From Pseudomonas putida (GTDB lineage Bacteria > Pseudomonadota > Gammaproteobacteria > Pseudomonadales > Pseudomonadaceae), in contig NZ_BSKJ01000003.1 in NCBI RefSeq assembly GCF_030159595.1, positions 372,001 through 436,000 of the forward strand: DNA of 64,000 nt, written 5' to 3'. This document shows, piece by piece, positions 61,975-64,000 of the stretch (positions are counted from its first letter, which is position 1; the number at the start of each line of letters is the position of its first letter). The position numbers and the translations under genes were made by a program. A model generated the notes under the pieces. That model was not told where the DNA came from. It was given only the letters and a program-made list of their open reading frames with translations, and did no database searches.

Positions 61975-63573
61975 TCAATGCACGGCAGCAGCGCTGCGCG
62001 GGGCCTGATCGGTGGGTTCTTCACCGGCCATGCGCGCAGCTTCCTCCTCGATGACATGGGCCGGTACCTGGCCGTAGTCGGCGATCATCCACTTGAAGAA
62101 GCCGTAGATCTTCACCAGCAGAATCACCATGAACGGGATTGCAGTCAGCACCACGGCGGTCTTCATGGTCGACAGCGAGGCCTTGGCGAACAGCATGGCC
62201 AGCGGCACCAAAGTCAGCACCACGCACCAGAACAGGCGGTGGGTTGGCGTCGGGTCGTCGCCCTCACGCAGGTTGCGGGTGCTGGTCGCCGCCACCGCGT
62301 AGGCTGCGGCATCCATGTGCGAAGCACAGAAGATGGCCATGATGAACAGGTACACACCGAGGAACACCTGGCCCCACGGCAACGCCAGCAGCAAGTGCGT
62401 CACGGCCGATTCGCCACCTTGCTCGGCGAGCATCTTCGGTACATCCACCGCGCCGGTGATGAACTGGTGCATGCTGTAGCTTTCCAGCGCACCGAAGAAG
62501 AACCAGCAACCGAAGCTGCCACCCAGCAGCAGGGCCAGCACCACTTCCTTGATCTGGCGGCCACGCGAAACGCGGGTGACGAACATGGCCACGCCCGGTG
62601 CGTACGACACCCACCACAACCAGTAGAACACCGTCCAGTTGCGGGTGAAGGCACCGTCGCCGGCCGGGTCGGTGAACAGGCTCATGTGCACATAGTTCTG
62701 GATCATCAGGCCAATCGAGTTGGCGGTGTTGTTGAGGGTGAACTGGGTCGGGCCCACCAGCAGCACGACCGCGGCAAACACCAGCGCGCCGATGCACACC
62801 ATCTTGCTCAGGCGCTGCAGGCCGCCATCGATGCCGATGTAGGAGCTGAGCGAGAACATCACCGCCACGCCGCCGATCACCATCAATTGCACGGTGAACG
62901 TATCCGGGGTGCCGGTCAGGTCGTGCAGGCCCCGCGTCAGGGTGGAGGCGGTGAGGGCCAGCGACACGGTCAGTGCGCCCATCATGGTCAGCAGGAAGAT
63001 CAGGTCGACGGTACGGCCTACCGGCCCGGTGGCCTTGAAACCTGTCACCGCTTCGATGACCGAAGCCAGATTCAGGCCGCTCTTCTTGCGTACATGGAAG
63101 TGGTAGGCCATGGCCAGCGAGGCCAGGGCGTAGATCGACCAGGCGCTGATACCCCAATGGAAGAACGAGTAGCCCACGCTGTATTCCAGCGCCTTGGGCG
63201 TGGCGGCGGCGATGTTCAGGCCTGGGGTCTGGTAGTAGTAGGCCCACTCCATCACACCCCAGTAGAGGGTCGACGACCCCATGCCGGCGCAGATGAACAT
63301 GAACACCCAGGTGGCGGTGGCATATTCAGGCTTGCCGCTGCCCAGGCGGATATTGCCGTACTTGCTGAAGGCCAGGTACAGCACGGCCAGGGTACTGGCG
63401 AACACCAGTACCTGCACGCTGGTACCGAAGGTGCGGGTGGACAGTTCGAACAACTGGTTGGCGGCGCTTTCAGCCTGGGAGGGGAAGGCTGCAAGGCCGA
63501 TCACGGTGAGCAGTACGGCAATCAGGCTCACGGTAATCAGGAACACATCAATCTTTTTATTCTTGTGCGACAT
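61975..63573 (-). CDS. BCCT family transporter (betaine/carnitine/choline)
   Basis: A 532-residue membrane protein from [20 protein letters not shown] (AGGAG upstream; longer frames are rejected). Twelve hydrophobic segments are expected. BCCT hallmarks are [13 protein letters not shown] and the segment-8 motif [20 protein letters not shown] followed by SRGRQIKEV. It imports a quaternary ammonium compound, most likely carnitine given the cntAB genes after it (121-bp gap with operator-like boxes). Confidence 0.93.
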   Translation of the reverse strand: MSHKNKKIDVFLITVSLIAVLLTVIGLAAFPSQAESAANQLFELSTRTFGTSVQVLVFASTLAVLYLAFSKYGNIRLGSGKPEYATATWVFMFICAGMGSSTLYWGVMEWAYYYQTPGLNIAAATPKALEYSVGYSFFHWGISAWSIYALASLAMAYHFHVRKKSGLNLASVIEAVTGFKATGPVGRTVDLIFLLTMMGALTVSLALTASTLTRGLHDLTGTPDTFTVQLMVIGGVAVMFSLSSYIGIDGGLQRLSKMVCIGALVFAAVVLLVGPTQFTLNNTANSIGLMIQNYVHMSLFTDPAGDGAFTRNWTVFYWLWWVSYAPGVAMFVTRVSRGRQIKEVVLALLLGGSFGCWFFFGALESYSMHQFITGAVDVPKMLAEQGGESAVTHLLLALPWGQVFLGVYLFIMAIFCASHMDAAAYAVAATSTRNLREGDDPTPTHRLFWCVVLTLVPLAMLFAKASLSTMKTAVVLTAIPFMVILLVKIYGFFKWMIADYGQVPAHVIEEEAARMAGEEPTDQAPRSAAAVH

Positions 63574-63650
63574 CATCGTCTCCTGGACGTTGGCGTACTT
63601 GTTATACCCGGCAGGCATCCGGGGTGCTGCGGTACTGCTCCTTCCTTGGT

Positions 63651-63690
63651 GGTTAACCAGTGGTTTACGAGAATCTAATGGTTAACAGAT
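63651..63690. promoter_or_regulatory. Candidate operators upstream of the BCCT transporter
   Basis: Two boxes: the palindrome GGTTAACC at 63651-63658 and, at 63673-63690, ATCTAAT-GGTT-AACAGAT, which matches the cntA element with two base changes in one arm. They lie about 78-117 bp before the BCCT start. Confidence 0.55.
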
Positions 63691-63723
63691 TTTGCATACA
63701 ATCCACACCGCTCGCAAGAGGCA

Positions 63724-63761
63724 AGGGGCCGATTGTCAGACACTTCTGACAATCGGCCCCT
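63724..63761 (-). terminator. 17-bp perfect hairpin after the D-malate/tartrate dehydrogenase gene
   Basis: A perfect 17-bp stem with a CACT loop, beginning 5 bp after the minus-strand stop at 63767. It probably ends the dehydrogenase transcript, which makes the BCCT gene a separate unit with its own promoter. Confidence 0.75.
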
Positions 63762-63766
63762 GTGCA

Positions 63767-64000
63767 TCAGGCTTCGACCAGCGCGGTAATGGCCTGGCCC
63801 ACTTGTTGGGTGGACTGCTGGCCGCCCATGTCGCGGGTTACGTCACCGGCGGCGATGACCTGCTCGATGGCCTTGAGGATGTCGTCGTGGGCAGCCCGGT
63901 AACGTGGGTCGGTGCCGTCGTTGCCGAGGAAGTCGAGCATCAGCGCGCCGGACCAGATCATCGCGATCGGGTTGGCGATGTTCTTGCCGTAGATGTCTGG
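63767..64000 (-). CDS. Tartrate/D-malate dehydrogenase, C-terminal part (5' end outside window)
   Basis: The last 77 codons of an isocitrate/isopropylmalate dehydrogenase-family enzyme run in from the right edge. PDIYGKNIANPIAMIWSGAL, a hallmark of tartrate dehydrogenase/decarboxylase and D-malate dehydrogenase (TtuC/DmlA), is visible, followed by MLDFLGNDGTDPRY. These enzymes oxidise and decarboxylate D-malate to pyruvate with NAD+. Next to cntAB this fits carnitine breakdown, because malic semialdehyde is oxidised to malate. The missing part prevents a finer call. Confidence 0.85.
   Translation of the reverse strand, partial: PDIYGKNIANPIAMIWSGALMLDFLGNDGTDPRYRAAHDDILKAIEQVIAAGDVTRDMGGQQSTQQVGQAITALVEA

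Noticed and set aside
61978..63678. 566-codon plus-strand open frame over the BCCT gene
   Set aside because: His/Gln/Gly-rich antisense artefact of a GC-rich membrane-protein gene.

Overview
The window is a GC-rich chromosomal stretch from a Pseudomonas, most likely of the P. putida group. The evidence is codon use, REP-type repeats built on the core ggcctcttcgcggg, the linked glc and aru operons, a second mrdA copy and an sfnECR locus. It is almost entirely metabolic and regulatory genes. I saw no rRNA, tRNA, CRISPR array, intact insertion sequence or prophage.

Left part (1-16.8 kb): a hybrid sensor kinase (cut by the window start) and a CheY-like regulator; a TetR/3-hydroxyacyl-CoA dehydrogenase/thiolase operon with a divergent AraC regulator; an AhpD-like protein; a CynX-type MFS transporter facing a MocR regulator; an unknown small protein; and the glycolate operon glcDEFG-glcB with divergent glcC. 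Two TGGTNNNACCA operators lie in the glcC/glcD gap, and a REP pair separates glcG from glcB.

Middle (16.8-34.6 kb): a DUF2388 protein; an operon with an aldehyde dehydrogenase remnant that carries two in-frame deletions, a 2-hydroxyacid dehydrogenase and a DAO-type oxidase, facing a GlxA-type AraC regulator; then RidA, cupin, MFS, GlpD-like, ProC-like and a second DAO oxidase, which look like an amine-oxidation locus of unknown substrate; a GST; sfnECR with a sigma-54 promoter; an orphan mrdA (PBP2); a 171-bp AT-rich element with 12-bp inverted ends; and a decayed, isolated tssG fragment.

Right part (34.6-58.5 kb): a LolD-like ATPase, FtsX-like permease and AttH/CrtC-type lipoprotein operon; a TetR/enoyl-CoA hydratase pair; and the arginine transaminase (aru) locus. 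The aru locus runs response regulator, periplasmic binding protein and sensor kinase (translationally coupled), a permease behind a sigma-54 promoter, enoyl-CoA hydratase, acyl-CoA dehydrogenase, NDP-forming acyl-CoA synthetase, aruI, a periplasmic amino-acid racemase, aruH and a flavodoxin-fold reductase. An orphan PotF-like binding protein, a class III aminotransferase and a LuxR regulator follow.

Right edge (58.5-64 kb): a probable carnitine-to-trimethylamine module on the minus strand: a D-malate/tartrate dehydrogenase (cut by the window end), a BCCT transporter, CntA with all published catalytic positions conserved, CntB, and a regulator with the unusual order XRE HTH-PAS-PAS. A shared 18-bp inverted element sits in front of both the transporter and cntA. 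This module, the racemase/CoA-gene-extended aru locus and the FAD-oxidase cluster are the most interesting parts.
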